Origin: Opitutia bacterium
GTDB lineage: Bacteria > Verrucomicrobiota > Verrucomicrobiia > Opitutales > T3Sed10-336
Length of the DNA: 64,000 nt
Reading direction: 5' to 3'
Assembly (NCBI GenBank): GCA_003558065.1
Contig: PWMU01000079.1
Coordinates: 18,295 to 82,294 of the forward strand
Program-made: the position numbers and the translations under genes
The notes under the pieces: model-generated
Database searches by the model: none
Seen by the model: the letters and a program-made list of their open reading frames with translations, nothing else
Told to the model about the DNA's origin: nothing
In this document: piece after piece, positions 36,200 to 45,329 of the stretch
How the letters are laid out: each line of letters opens with the position of its first letter
Position numbering within the stretch: the stretch's first letter is position 1

Positions 36200-37333
36200 A
36201 TGGCAGCATCACTAGTGGAAGACCAGTTGAGCGAACTCGTCGCCATTCCCAGTGTGAACTCGGGTTTTGGCGGTCCCGGCGAGGACGCGGTGGGCAAGCA
36301 CGTATCAAAGTTTCTGCGACAACGCGGTCTCAAGGTCGAGGAACAGGAGGTTTTTCCCGGACGCTGTAACGTGGTTGCCCGCATCGAGCCCGAGGATCTG
36401 GCCGGCCGACCCGGGGTGCTCCTGGAGAGCCACATGGACACCGTGGCCGCCCGGGAATGGAAGGAGGGGGATCCGTTTATTCCCCGTGTGGTGGATGGTC
36501 GCCTGTACGGCCGCGGTGCCAGCGACACCAAGGCGTCGCTGGCGGTCATGCTGGCGGTGGTCGATTATTTCGCCCGCCGGCCGGGCGAATTGAAGGCGCC
36601 TCTCGTTTTTGCGGCGTCGGTGGACGAGGAGGTGGGGCAAGTGGGCGCCTTCAAATTGATGGATCTTGGCCTGCCCCTTGCGGGTGCGATCACCGGGGAG
36701 CCGACGCAATGCCAGATCGTGCACGCCCACAAGGGTTTTTTCCGCTGTCGCCTGGGGGTTCGCGGGGTGGCGGCCCACAGCGCGTTTCCCGAAAAGGGAG
36801 ACAACGCGATCCTGCGTATGGGTCGTGTTCTGACGCAGGTGGCCGCTTACTTGGAGGAGTTGAAGGGGCGCCCGGGCCACCCTTCCCTGGGCTGTCCCAC
36901 ACTGAGTGTCGGAACGATCCGCGGAGGCGAGGCGATCAATGTCGTTCCCGACCGGTGCTCGATCGAGCTGGACCGGCGGATGCTTCCGGGCGAAACCGAA
37001 GAGGTGGTGCGCCGGGAGATCGAAGCACTTGTCGGCGGCGAAACGGGTGGAGGGATCGATGAAACAGTGGTTCGACCCGGACTCAACACGGACCCCCAAA
37101 GCCCCTTCGCGGCGGGTCTGGCGGCGGCGGTGAAACGGCATAATCAGGATCGTTGCGAGTTTCAGGCCGCCCCTTACATGACCAACGCCACCGCGTACGC
37201 CGCCGCCGGTGTTCCCGCATTGGTTTTCGGTCCCGGAGACATCGCCCAGGCTCACACCGATTCCGAATTTGTCGAACTGGCTGAACTGGACAAAGCCTTT
37301 TCGATTTTCAAAACTTTTCTCAGTTATGAATAA
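36200..37333 (+). CDS. M20-family metallopeptidase (ArgE/DapE-like)
   Basis: The 377-residue di-zinc deacylase/peptidase has the M20 ligands in order: LLESHMDTV (His), YGRGASDTKASL (bridging Asp), ASVDEEVG (general-base Glu and ligand Glu), ITGEPTQ, and a C-terminal HTDSEFVE (His). The dimerisation lid lies between GVAAHSAFPEKG and IELDRRMLPGE. No signal peptide is present. Family members hydrolyse N-acetyl-ornithine, N-succinyl-DAP or dipeptides; this one resembles ArgE/acetylornithine deacetylase in outline. It lies 26 bases after ilvA and its end overlaps the phosphatase start by eight bases. Confidence 0.9.
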   Translation: MAASLVEDQLSELVAIPSVNSGFGGPGEDAVGKHVSKFLRQRGLKVEEQEVFPGRCNVVARIEPEDLAGRPGVLLESHMDTVAAREWKEGDPFIPRVVDGRLYGRGASDTKASLAVMLAVVDYFARRPGELKAPLVFAASVDEEVGQVGAFKLMDLGLPLAGAITGEPTQCQIVHAHKGFFRCRLGVRGVAAHSAFPEKGDNAILRMGRVLTQVAAYLEELKGRPGHPSLGCPTLSVGTIRGGEAINVVPDRCSIELDRRMLPGETEEVVRREIEALVGGETGGGIDETVVRPGLNTDPQSPFAAGLAAAVKRHNQDRCEFQAAPYMTNATAYAAAGVPALVFGPGDIAQAHTDSEFVELAELDKAFSIFKTFLSYE

Positions 37334-38600
37334 GACGATCTCTACGCTGATTCCGCTCCTTCTGTTGCCGGGACTTGGCCTTTCGCAGGTTTCCGGGGAA
37401 CGCTCGAAGCATGAGCCGTTTGAGACACCCGTTGCGCTCTACCTGACCTGGCAGCAGGATCCCACCACCACCATGACCATTCACCGGGTCTCCGAGGGGG
37501 CCGAGGATGAATCCTGGGTCGACTACCGTCCTTGGAACGAAGAGGAGGCCGCCGGACGTTCCTGGGAGTCGGTCACCGGTTCGAGCGAGCCGATGGCCCG
37601 TTTCTCGAACCTGCCGGTTCACACGGTCGAACTAACCGGACTGGAACCGGCGACCACCTACCAGTTCCGGGTGCCCGAGGGCCCCGGAACATTCAAGTTT
37701 CGCACCCTTCCCGCCGATGCGGACGAACCGATCCGCTTCGCGGCCGGCGGCGACACCATGCACCGGCAGATCTGGATGGAACGGGTCAATCGCGTCGCCA
37801 TGGAATACGAACCGGAGTTCATCGTTTGGGGCGGAGACCTGGCTTACGCCGATGGACGCGAGAACCGACGCGGCCTCCACCGCTGGTTCGATTGGTTCGA
37901 CGCGATTAAGAATACGATGATCACGGAGGAGGGACGCGTCATTCCGATTGTGGTTACGATGGGCAACCACGAGATGCGGGGCGGTTATTACTTTCACCAC
38001 GATGATTTCGAGCAGACGGACGACTGGCGCCGCGAGGTGGCCCCGTATTTCTATACTCTGTTTTCCATGCCCGGCCAGCCCGGGTACAACGTGCTCGATT
38101 TCGGCGATTACCTGAGCTTGGTTGTGCTGGATTCCGACCACACGAATCCGGTGGAAGGCGAGCAGACCGAATGGCTCGAGGAGATTCTGGACGAGCGCCA
38201 GGAGGTCCCGCACGTCTTTCCCGTGTATCACGTGCCCGGCTACCCCGGTGTTCGCGATTTCGACGGAGACGTCTCCACAGGCATCCGGAAGCACTGGGTG
38301 CCCTTGTTTGAGCAGTACGGGGTTCGGGTCGCCTTTGAGAATCACGACCACGCCTACAAGCGGACCGTGCCGATCCGCGACGGCGAGGCGGCCGACGACG
38401 GGATTGTCTATATCGGCGACGGCTCCTGGGGCACCAGCGCCCGGAGCGTTCATGACGCCGACGAAACCTGGTACCTGGAACGCTCCGAGTCGGTTCGCCA
38501 CTTCATCCTCGCCACCATCCACGGGGATGACGCCAGTTTTAAAATGATCGACGAATTCGGCGAAAAGATCGACGAGTACGAATTGCCGGCCGACGACTGA
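37326..38600 (+). CDS. Exported purple-acid-phosphatase-like metallophosphoesterase
   Basis: The ATG at 37326, inside the peptidase's last codons, starts a signal peptide (MNKTISTLIPLLLLPGLGLS), giving 424 residues. An N-terminal Fn3-like domain typical of purple acid phosphatases (VALYLTWQQDPTTTMTIHR..., LEPATTYQFRV) precedes the metallophosphoesterase core: AAGGDTM, WGGDLAYADGR, VTMGNHEMRGG, VYHVPGYPG and FENHDHAYKR, so the dinuclear metal site looks complete. The last gene of the TetR-linked operon, it is probably periplasmic; its phosphate ester is unknown. Confidence 0.87.
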   Translation: MNKTISTLIPLLLLPGLGLSQVSGERSKHEPFETPVALYLTWQQDPTTTMTIHRVSEGAEDESWVDYRPWNEEEAAGRSWESVTGSSEPMARFSNLPVHTVELTGLEPATTYQFRVPEGPGTFKFRTLPADADEPIRFAAGGDTMHRQIWMERVNRVAMEYEPEFIVWGGDLAYADGRENRRGLHRWFDWFDAIKNTMITEEGRVIPIVVTMGNHEMRGGYYFHHDDFEQTDDWRREVAPYFYTLFSMPGQPGYNVLDFGDYLSLVVLDSDHTNPVEGEQTEWLEEILDERQEVPHVFPVYHVPGYPGVRDFDGDVSTGIRKHWVPLFEQYGVRVAFENHDHAYKRTVPIRDGEAADDGIVYIGDGSWGTSARSVHDADETWYLERSESVRHFILATIHGDDASFKMIDEFGEKIDEYELPADD

Positions 38601-38960
38601 AAGTCTCCGATCCACCTTCCATGTTTCACCCTTCCGACTGGTTTCAAGTGTCTCCGGATCGCGCTCCAATAGGCTAAGCGCTTCCCTCAATCTCCGCTCC
38701 CACCTGGGTTCTCTCATCTCGGAGGCTTCTGCTTCCACCACTCGAGAGAGCTGCTCGTCCTTCAAATCGTCGAGCACGGCTTTCCGGAATTCCTTCGTCC
38801 CCTTAGCCCAACCATGGGTCATAGTCTCAAAACCAAGCCGCTTCTGTTCCGCGTCTGTTTCCGAGAGCCAAGTCAGGTACTCGCGATACTTGTGCCGACC
38901 CGTGGGCGAATCCGAAAGCCCGCCGGCGTGTTCCAGCGATGCAAGCCTAACACATGGTGA
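38601..38960 (-). pseudogene. REP-associated tyrosine transposase (RAYT) remnant
   Basis: Read on the minus strand from about 38960, the frame gives LEHAGGLSDSPTGRHKY, then LTWLSETDAEQKRLGFETM, THGWAKGTKEFRKAVLDDL and WERRLREALSLLERDPET, followed by ETWK before it runs into the phosphatase end. This matches the C-terminal half of RAYT/Y1-type transposases seen in Verrucomicrobiota. The N-terminal half, with the HUH motif and catalytic Tyr region, is missing, and no start codon is placed sensibly. It is a truncated, inactive copy. Presence of REP-like palindromes in the same window fits a past RAYT/REP system. Confidence 0.7.
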
Positions 38961-39129
38961 ATTGGACTGACCACGTTCGATTTCCTGCTGGCAACGGTGG
39001 GGGTAACCACGGAGTACGCGAAGAAAACCTTAAATTTCAATGTAAACATCCTTCCCGCCAACCTCCATGGGTTCGGGCCAGGGCGTCGTTTGTTTTTCGT
39101 GTTCAGCGGCCGGGAACAGCGGTTCCGTC
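38961..39129. other. Non-coding remainder next to the RAYT remnant
   Basis: About 170 bases between the RAYT remnant and the nspC stop. They hold a GTAACCACGGAGTACGCGAAG stretch (at about 39002) but no recognised gene or structure. Probably decayed insertion DNA. Confidence 0.3.
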
Positions 39130-40269
39130 TTATGACAACCGCGTCTTGTAGTCGTCGTAACCGAATTCCCGGACGATCTCGGTTTTGTTTTTGTCCGGCC
39201 GGTAGATGCCGATGGAGGGGAGGCGCACGCCGTTGAAGGTGGTGTTCTTCACCATGGTGTAGTGGGCCATATCGAGAAATATGATACGGTCGCCCGGGCG
39301 AAGCGGTTCCGGGAAGGAGTATTCGCCGATAACATCGCCCGCGAGGCAGGTAAGGCCGCCGAGGCGGTAGGTGTGCGGGTGCTCGCCGCGCTTCCCGGCC
39401 CCGAGGATGGCGGGACGGTAGGGCATTTCCAGAACGTCCGGCATGTGGGCGGTGGCGGAGGTGTCGAGAATGGCGTTGAGGCCGTCGTTCTGGACGATGT
39501 CGAGAACGGAGGCCACCAGGAAACCGGTGTTGAGGGCAATCGCTTCGCCGGGCTCCAGGTAGACCCGGACGCCGTGGCGCTCGCGGAAGCGGGTGACGAG
39601 TTCGCACAGGAGGTCGATGTCGTAGTCGTCGCGGGTGATGTGGTGGCCGCCGCCGAAGTTCACCCACGTCATCCGTTCGAGGAAGTGACCGAAATTTTCT
39701 TCAAACGCGGCCACGGTGCGCTCGAGCGTGTCACTGTTCTGCTCGCACATCGTGTGAAAATGCAGGCCTTCCAGCCCGGAGAGGTCCGCGCCCTCCAGGG
39801 CCTCGGCTGTGATTCCGAGCCGCGATCCGGGGGCGCACGGGTCGTAGAGCTCGACTTCGACCTCCGAATGCTCGGGGTTGACGCGCAGCCCGCAGGAGAT
39901 GGGACGGGAAGCGTTTTCGACCACGGGACGGAATTGGCGCCACTGCGCCAGGGAATTGAAGCTGATATGATCCGCGTAGCGGATCAGTTCCGCCATCTCG
40001 TCGTCCGTGAACGCCGGGGAGTAGGCGTGAACCTCGCCGCCGAACTCCTCGGAGCCGAGACGGGCTTCGTAGAGGCCGCTCGCGGTGGTGCCGTGCAGGT
40101 ATTTCCGGATGAGTGGAAACAGGCTGAACATGGCGAACCCTTTGAGGGCGAGAATCACCGTGGCGCCGCTATGCCGTTGTACCTCGGCCAGGATCCGGAG
40201 ATTCTTTTCGAGCAGCCCCTGGTGGACAACGTAGCAGGGGGTGGGAATGCGATCGAAATCGAGGTTCAT
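39130..40269 (-). CDS. nspC: Carboxynorspermidine decarboxylase
   Basis: PLP fold III decarboxylase that turns carboxy(nor)spermidine into (nor)spermidine, the last step of the aspartate-semialdehyde polyamine route. The 379 residues start with TPCYVVHQG; the PLP Lys43 lies in LALKGFAMFS, LHFHTMCEQN and NFGGGHHIT are family signatures, and YLEPGEAIALNTG and the C-terminal LTCLAGDVIGEY contribute the second active-site half. Length fits NspC (about 375). Its ATG overlaps the stop of the upstream dehydrogenase by four bases, so the two act together. Confidence 0.95.
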   Translation of the reverse strand: MNLDFDRIPTPCYVVHQGLLEKNLRILAEVQRHSGATVILALKGFAMFSLFPLIRKYLHGTTASGLYEARLGSEEFGGEVHAYSPAFTDDEMAELIRYADHISFNSLAQWRQFRPVVENASRPISCGLRVNPEHSEVEVELYDPCAPGSRLGITAEALEGADLSGLEGLHFHTMCEQNSDTLERTVAAFEENFGHFLERMTWVNFGGGHHITRDDYDIDLLCELVTRFRERHGVRVYLEPGEAIALNTGFLVASVLDIVQNDGLNAILDTSATAHMPDVLEMPYRPAILGAGKRGEHPHTYRLGGLTCLAGDVIGEYSFPEPLRPGDRIIFLDMAHYTMVKNTTFNGVRLPSIGIYRPDKNKTEIVREFGYDDYKTRLS

Positions 40270-41450
40270 TCCACCGGCAACTCACGGACCTTCCAGGGCA
40301 GTCCGTGCTGATTCAGGCGTTCCATGAACGGATCCGGATCGAGCTGTTCCATGTTGAAAACCCCCGGTTGTTTCCAGATTCCCTCCAGCATCAGCATGGC
40401 CCCGATCATGGCGGGGACTCCGGTGGTGTAGGAAACCGCCTGGGACTTGACCTCACGGTAGCACTCCTGGTGGTCGCACACGTTGTAGATGTGGATCTTT
40501 TTTCGCTGGCCGTCTTTGATCCCCTCGATAACGCAGCCGATGTTGGTTTTCCCTTTGGTGCGGGGCCCGAGCGTGCCCGGGTCGGGCAGGATAGCTTTCA
40601 GGAACTGGAGCGGGACGATCTTTTTGCCTTCGTACTCCACGGGTTCGATGCTGGTCATGCCGATGTTCCGGAGCACGTTCAGGTGTGTTAGGTACTTTTC
40701 CGAAAACGTCATCCAGAATCGGATACGTTTGAGGCCTTTGAGGTGGTGGACGAGTGATTCCATCTCCTCGTGGTAGAGAAGATAAATATCCTTCGGACCG
40801 ATCTCGGGGAAATCGTAGGTTTCCTTCAGTTCGAGCGGTTCGGTTTCCACCCATTGGCCGTTTTCCCAGTAACGTCCTTTGGCCGAGATCTCGCGGATAT
40901 TGATCTCCGGATTGAAGTTCGTGGCGAAGGGGTAGCCGTGATCCCCGGCGTTGGCGTCGAGGATGTCCACGTAATGAATCTCGTCGAAATAGTGCTTCTG
41001 AGCGTAGGCGCAAAAGACGTTGGTGACGCCCGGATCGAAACCCGAGCCGAGCAGCGCCATGATGCCCGCCTTCTTGTAGTGCCCGTCATAGGGCCACTGC
41101 CAGTCGTAGGTGAAACTCGGCTCGTCCGGCGGTTCGTAACTGGCGGTGTCCAGGTAGTCGACCTGCGCCTCCAGACAGGCGTCCATGATGGCCAGGTCCT
41201 GATAGGGCAGGGCGACGTTGATCACAAGGTCCGGGCCGAAACTCCGGATCAGCTCGACGACTTCCTCCTTGCGGTCCGCATCGACCTGCGCGGTATCGAT
41301 TGGCCGGTCGAGTTCCGCCGCGATGCGGTCACACTTTTCCCGGGTGCGGCTGGCCAGGCAGATCTCGGTGAATGTTTCCGGATTCTGCGCACATTTGCGG
41401 ACGACGACGTTGCCGACGCCTCCGGCTCCGATGATCAGTACTTTTCCCAT
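40266..41450 (-). CDS. Carboxynorspermidine synthase (saccharopine dehydrogenase-like)
   Basis: The NADPH-dependent enzyme condenses aspartate semialdehyde with a diamine (putrescine or diaminopropane) to carboxy(nor)spermidine. The 394-residue protein has an N-terminal Rossmann motif LIIGAGGVGNVV (5-16), the family stretches CLASRTREKCD, VINVALPYQDL and LLGSGFDPGVTNVF, and the saccharopine-dehydrogenase-like C-terminal part (YTTGVPAMIGAMLM). It is coupled by an ATGA overlap to nspC, which supports the substrate assignment. The next gene upstream on this strand (a beta-barrel protein) ends 90 bases away. Confidence 0.93.
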   Translation of the reverse strand: MGKVLIIGAGGVGNVVVRKCAQNPETFTEICLASRTREKCDRIAAELDRPIDTAQVDADRKEEVVELIRSFGPDLVINVALPYQDLAIMDACLEAQVDYLDTASYEPPDEPSFTYDWQWPYDGHYKKAGIMALLGSGFDPGVTNVFCAYAQKHYFDEIHYVDILDANAGDHGYPFATNFNPEINIREISAKGRYWENGQWVETEPLELKETYDFPEIGPKDIYLLYHEEMESLVHHLKGLKRIRFWMTFSEKYLTHLNVLRNIGMTSIEPVEYEGKKIVPLQFLKAILPDPGTLGPRTKGKTNIGCVIEGIKDGQRKKIHIYNVCDHQECYREVKSQAVSYTTGVPAMIGAMLMLEGIWKQPGVFNMEQLDPDPFMERLNQHGLPWKVRELPVE

Positions 41451-41539
41451 GGCTGTCGATGTGATGGTTGAAAATCAGACGTGGAAGGCTCTCCTCGTAT
41501 GTTTGAGCGTCCGGCTTCCACGGTCAAGCGGGGAAAGTT

Positions 41540-42163
41540 TCAGAACCGGACTCGCAACCCTCCTGTAACGAAGTTCGAGCCGCTTGAGTCGCTGACCACA
41601 CCGAACACGCCCGACCGGTGGTGTACGCGGGTGAAGATCTCCCAGTTTTGGCTGTCGGGCGGCGCCGCGGTGATCTCGAACGGCATGAACGCCAGCCGGC
41701 GGGAGGCTTCTCCGTGGCGTCCCTTTTCCAAAGCCGGAGTGGCCAGCGCGATCGAAGGACCGATTCCCAGGGCGATGGAGGTTCGGAGATAATCGTCCCA
41801 GGGGAATCCCTTCCAGCGCAGGAGCAGTGCCGCGTTGATCTCGGAATGATCCTGCTTTCCCCAGTGACGCGCAACCTGGCCCTCAATTTCCCATTGGGCC
41901 AGCTCGCCGTGCGCGGTCAGTTTCCGGCCCGCCGCCAGCGCCGCCACGTAGGAACTCCGGAAATCGGTCTGCAGCCGGACGATCTCGTTAAACCGGGTGT
42001 AAGTGACCGGTCCGGCGTAGGTTGCGATCGACCATTTCCCGGGTTCGGATTCGTTGTCCGGGATGGGGCCGTAGGTCTCCCGGGACGGAAGGGTCTCCGC
42101 GGCACTCAGAGCCAGTCCCGCAATTCCTAGAAGTGAAAGGCCTATGGGGAAAGCAACCCGCAT
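41540..42163 (-). CDS. Outer-membrane beta-barrel protein, PagL/acyloxyacyl-hydrolase-like
   Basis: From the ATG at 42163 the 207-residue product has a signal peptide (MRVAFPIGLSLLGIAGLALS) and alternating-residue strands consistent with an eight-stranded barrel, ending in the classic terminal phenylalanine (LRVRF). RVHHRSGVFG...GSNFVTGG near the end resembles the PagL lipid A deacylase catalytic HxS motif, but the match is short and catalysis is not proven. It may be a lipid A-modifying enzyme or a structural barrel. It lies 90 bases before the polyamine gene pair on the same strand. Confidence 0.6.
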   Translation of the reverse strand: MRVAFPIGLSLLGIAGLALSAAETLPSRETYGPIPDNESEPGKWSIATYAGPVTYTRFNEIVRLQTDFRSSYVAALAAGRKLTAHGELAQWEIEGQVARHWGKQDHSEINAALLLRWKGFPWDDYLRTSIALGIGPSIALATPALEKGRHGEASRRLAFMPFEITAAPPDSQNWEIFTRVHHRSGVFGVVSDSSGSNFVTGGLRVRF

Positions 42164-42319
42164 CTTTGAATGCGGACAACCTACTTTCGGAGGCATCTTT
42201 CCGCAACCGGAGGAGCGGTAGAGAAAGGGAGGGAGCAAGAGTCGCGGCTACACAGTCCCCTGTCGCCCGCCGGCTCGCCCAAAGTAGCTTCGCTCGCACC
42301 ATGCCCCGACGCTTCCCGA

Positions 42320-43795
42320 TCAGGAAAGCTTTTTCCACAGAAGCGGCGAAAAGAGGACAAGAATGCCGAAGAGTTCGATCCGGCCCATGATCATGAGCAG
42401 GGAGAGGAGGATTTTGCCGGGGGCGCTGACCATGGCGTAATTTTCGGTGGGTCCGACCTCGGCAAAGCCGGGACCGATGTTGAAGAAGCAGGAAACCACC
42501 GAGGAAATACTCCCTTCGAGGCTGAGCCCGGGTTCGAGCAGGGTGAAGACAACGATGGAGCTGATCGCGAGCAGGGCGAGCAGCGTCAGGTAAATGAGGA
42601 TGTTCTCCCGTGTGTCGGGGTCGAGGGGCTTGCCGTTGGCGATGACCGGGCGCACGACGCGGGAGCGGAAGCTTTTTTCCACGTGGGTGACGCAGATTTT
42701 CGCTGCGACGACGATCCGGATCACTTTGGCGCCGCCGGCGGTGGAGGCGGCGCATCCTCCCATTGTCATCAGCGCCAGAAGCAACGCCCGTGTGAAAACC
42801 GGCCATTGGTCGAAATCCGCCGTGCCGAAACCGCTGGTGCTGGCGATCGAGACGACCTGGAATGCGGCCGTACGGATCGTGTCGTGAATGCCGTCTCTTT
42901 CGCCGCTGACGAACAGGACGCCGGCCGTGAGCGCGGTCGCGAAAATCAAAATGGCGAGGTAGGCGAGGACCTCGGTGTTTTGGCGCGCCGGGCGCCACTG
43001 GGCCCGGAGAATCAGAAGATGGAAGAAGAAGCTGATGCTGCCGAGGATCATGAAAACGATCATGACCCATTCGATACCGGGAGAAGCAAAGGCGGCGATG
43101 CTGTCGGAACGGGTGCTGAAACCGGCGGTGGAGACGGTGGTGAAGGTGTGGCACACGGCATCGTAGAGGTTCATTCCGGCCAACAGCAGCCCGGCGCAGC
43201 ACGCGGCGGAGAGGCCGAGGTACAGAAAGAACAGCCGGGCCACGACGCTCTGTACCCGGCCCTGGTGAAAATCGGCGGTCTTGGCCGAGGATTCGTTGGT
43301 GAAGAGGATCTTGCCGCCGGCCCCGAGGAATCCGAGGATGGCGACAAAGAAGACCACGATCCCGATGCCGCCGATCCATTGGCTCATCTGCCGCCAGAAC
43401 AGGAGGCTGCGCGGCCATTCCTCGAATCCGGTGAAGACGGACGCGCCGGTGGTGGTGACCCCGGAAGCCGACTCGAAGACGGCGTCCGAGACGCGGCAAT
43501 CTTCGAGAATCAGAACGTAGGGCAGCGCGCCGACCAGCGAGGCGAGAATCCAGCCGATCCCGACCAGGCAGAGGGCTTCTTTGCGGAGAATCCGGGGCTC
43601 GGCGCCGCGGCTGAGCAGGTAGAAGACGGCGGCGAGAATCAACGCCACCGCGGTGCTCGCCTGGAATCCGACGATGGCCGCGGACTCTCCGGGGTCGCTC
43701 CTGTGCAGCAGGGCGATGCCCAGGCAAAGAAGAAAGGCCGCTGCGAGCGCTGCGAGAATCAGACTGAGCAGGCGGGATATGAACCGGTAATTCAT
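42320..43795 (-). CDS. trkH: Trk-type potassium uptake channel subunit
   Basis: From the ATG at 43795 the 491-residue inner-membrane protein has four pore repeats (M1-P-M2). The filter glycines are visible in VTTTGASVF, FTTVSTAGFST, ASTSGFGTAD and NIGPGFAEVG, as expected for a K+-selective TrkH/KtrB channel. Length and helix count fit TrkH. The open frame extends to 44002 but the first 69 residues would be an Arg/Pro-rich shadow of trkA. It lies 29 bases after trkA, so both are one operon. Confidence 0.94.
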   Translation of the reverse strand: MNYRFISRLLSLILAALAAAFLLCLGIALLHRSDPGESAAIVGFQASTAVALILAAVFYLLSRGAEPRILRKEALCLVGIGWILASLVGALPYVLILEDCRVSDAVFESASGVTTTGASVFTGFEEWPRSLLFWRQMSQWIGGIGIVVFFVAILGFLGAGGKILFTNESSAKTADFHQGRVQSVVARLFFLYLGLSAACCAGLLLAGMNLYDAVCHTFTTVSTAGFSTRSDSIAAFASPGIEWVMIVFMILGSISFFFHLLILRAQWRPARQNTEVLAYLAILIFATALTAGVLFVSGERDGIHDTIRTAAFQVVSIASTSGFGTADFDQWPVFTRALLLALMTMGGCAASTAGGAKVIRIVVAAKICVTHVEKSFRSRVVRPVIANGKPLDPDTRENILIYLTLLALLAISSIVVFTLLEPGLSLEGSISSVVSCFFNIGPGFAEVGPTENYAMVSAPGKILLSLLMIMGRIELFGILVLFSPLLWKKLS

Positions 43796-43824
43796 AAGAA
43801 GGTCGCTGGGCGGCGGCACGCCGT

Positions 43825-45174
43825 CTACTTGAGCATCTTCACCAGTTTGCGGGTGTTTTCCTGGTGGATGATGGCAACCACCCGGGCTCCCGCCTCGATG
43901 GTGTCGTCGGCCCCGGGGACCTTGGCTTCCGATTTGTGCATCAGCGCGACAATGACGCAATCGTTCGGCCACTCGATCTCCCGGAGCTTTTTGCCGGCGC
44001 AAGGGCTCTCCGGGCCGACCTTGATCTCGACGATCCGCCCGAAGTCGTTGGCAAGCTTGGCCAGTACGATGTAGGGCTCGCGGCTGGTGTAACGGACGAC
44101 TTCATTGGCGGTGGCAATACGGGGAGAAACAACGAGTTCGACCCCGAGGACGCTCCCGAGGCGTTCCAGCACTTCGACGTAGTCGGCCCGGTTGACCAGG
44201 AGCATGGTGTGTTTGGCTCCGAGCTTGGAGGCTTGGAGGCAGGTCATGACATTGTCTTCGTCTTCCTTCGTCAGGCCGATGAAGTAGTCGGCACTCCCGA
44301 TCTGTTCCTCTTCCAAAAGCCGCAGGGAGGTCGCGTCTCCCTGGATTACGGTTACTTTAGGGAACTTTTCGGCGAGGAGCCGGCACTGGGGTTTGTTTTC
44401 TTCCAGAATGCGGATTTTGAAGCGCGGGTGGGACAGCAGTCGTATGAGGGCGATGGAGGCCTCGCCGCCCCCGTAGAGAACGATCCGAACCGGTTCGGTT
44501 TCCATTTCCGGATCGAAGAGCGGTTTCACTTCGAAGAGAATCTGGGCCGGACCGAAAAGAGTGACGTAATCGTATTCCTGGAGCACGGTATTGGCACCGG
44601 CCACTTTCTGCTGGTCGCCTGTCTGGACATATCCGATACGGACGCGACGGTCGAGTTTCAGGTCGGCGAGTTTCTTCCCGATCACTTTCGCCTTGGGCTT
44701 GACCCGGAATTGCTGAACCTCGATCTGACCCCGGGCGAGGTTCTCGACCGCGACCCGGCCCGGATGACGAATCTTCTTTGCCAGTTCGACCGCGGCCAGG
44801 GCTTCCGGATTGAGGAGGTGATCGATTCCGAAGTGACCCTGATAGTTGAGGATGGAATTATCCGAGTAGGTCTGGTCGTGAATGCGGGCGATCGTGGTGC
44901 CGGCTCCCAGGGCCTTGGCAAGCGAACAGGAAATGAGGTTGGTCTTGTCGTCGCTGGTCATTGCGAGGAAGTATTCACAACGGTTGGCACCCGCTTGCTG
45001 CAGGACTTCGGCCGAACTGCCGTTGCCCTTGAAGACGCGGACGTTGAGCTCTTCGTCGACCTGGTCGGCAAGCGTTACATCGCTTTCGATCACGGTCACG
45101 TCGTGATACTCTTCGCTCAGAATCTCGCAGAGATAGCGACCCACTTCTCCGGCTCCAACAATAAGGATATTCAT
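43825..45174 (-). CDS. trkA: Trk potassium uptake regulatory protein
   Basis: The cytosolic gating subunit has two RCK halves, each a Rossmann domain plus a TrkA_C domain. From the ATG at 45174 the 449-residue protein starts MNILIVGAGEVGR (NAD site), with its second Rossmann motif at RIVLYGGGEASIALI. KVIGKKLADLKL and SPCAGKKLREIEW mark the two TrkA_C domains. Length matches TrkA (about 450-458). The frame upstream to 45270 has no ribosome site. It is immediately upstream of trkH on the same strand, the usual pair. Confidence 0.95.
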   Translation of the reverse strand: MNILIVGAGEVGRYLCEILSEEYHDVTVIESDVTLADQVDEELNVRVFKGNGSSAEVLQQAGANRCEYFLAMTSDDKTNLISCSLAKALGAGTTIARIHDQTYSDNSILNYQGHFGIDHLLNPEALAAVELAKKIRHPGRVAVENLARGQIEVQQFRVKPKAKVIGKKLADLKLDRRVRIGYVQTGDQQKVAGANTVLQEYDYVTLFGPAQILFEVKPLFDPEMETEPVRIVLYGGGEASIALIRLLSHPRFKIRILEENKPQCRLLAEKFPKVTVIQGDATSLRLLEEEQIGSADYFIGLTKEDEDNVMTCLQASKLGAKHTMLLVNRADYVEVLERLGSVLGVELVVSPRIATANEVVRYTSREPYIVLAKLANDFGRIVEIKVGPESPCAGKKLREIEWPNDCVIVALMHKSEAKVPGADDTIEAGARVVAIIHQENTRKLVKMLK

Positions 45175-45329
45175 TTCACGGAAAAGTATCTTACTTTCGG
45201 AAGAGGGGGATCGAGCCGAAAATGAGGCGTGCCCGAAGGTCATCCTCGCGGCATGAAGCCGCTCCTGCAAGGAGATACCTTCTCAAACATATTCAATTTG
45301 TCCGCCGGGCCGATGGCAGGGGCGAGCTG

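Noticed and set aside
42170..44074. Plus-strand open frame of 634 codons opposite trkH
   Set aside because: The product is dominated by Gly, Glu and Asp with no domain, while the minus strand shows four K+ filter repeats.
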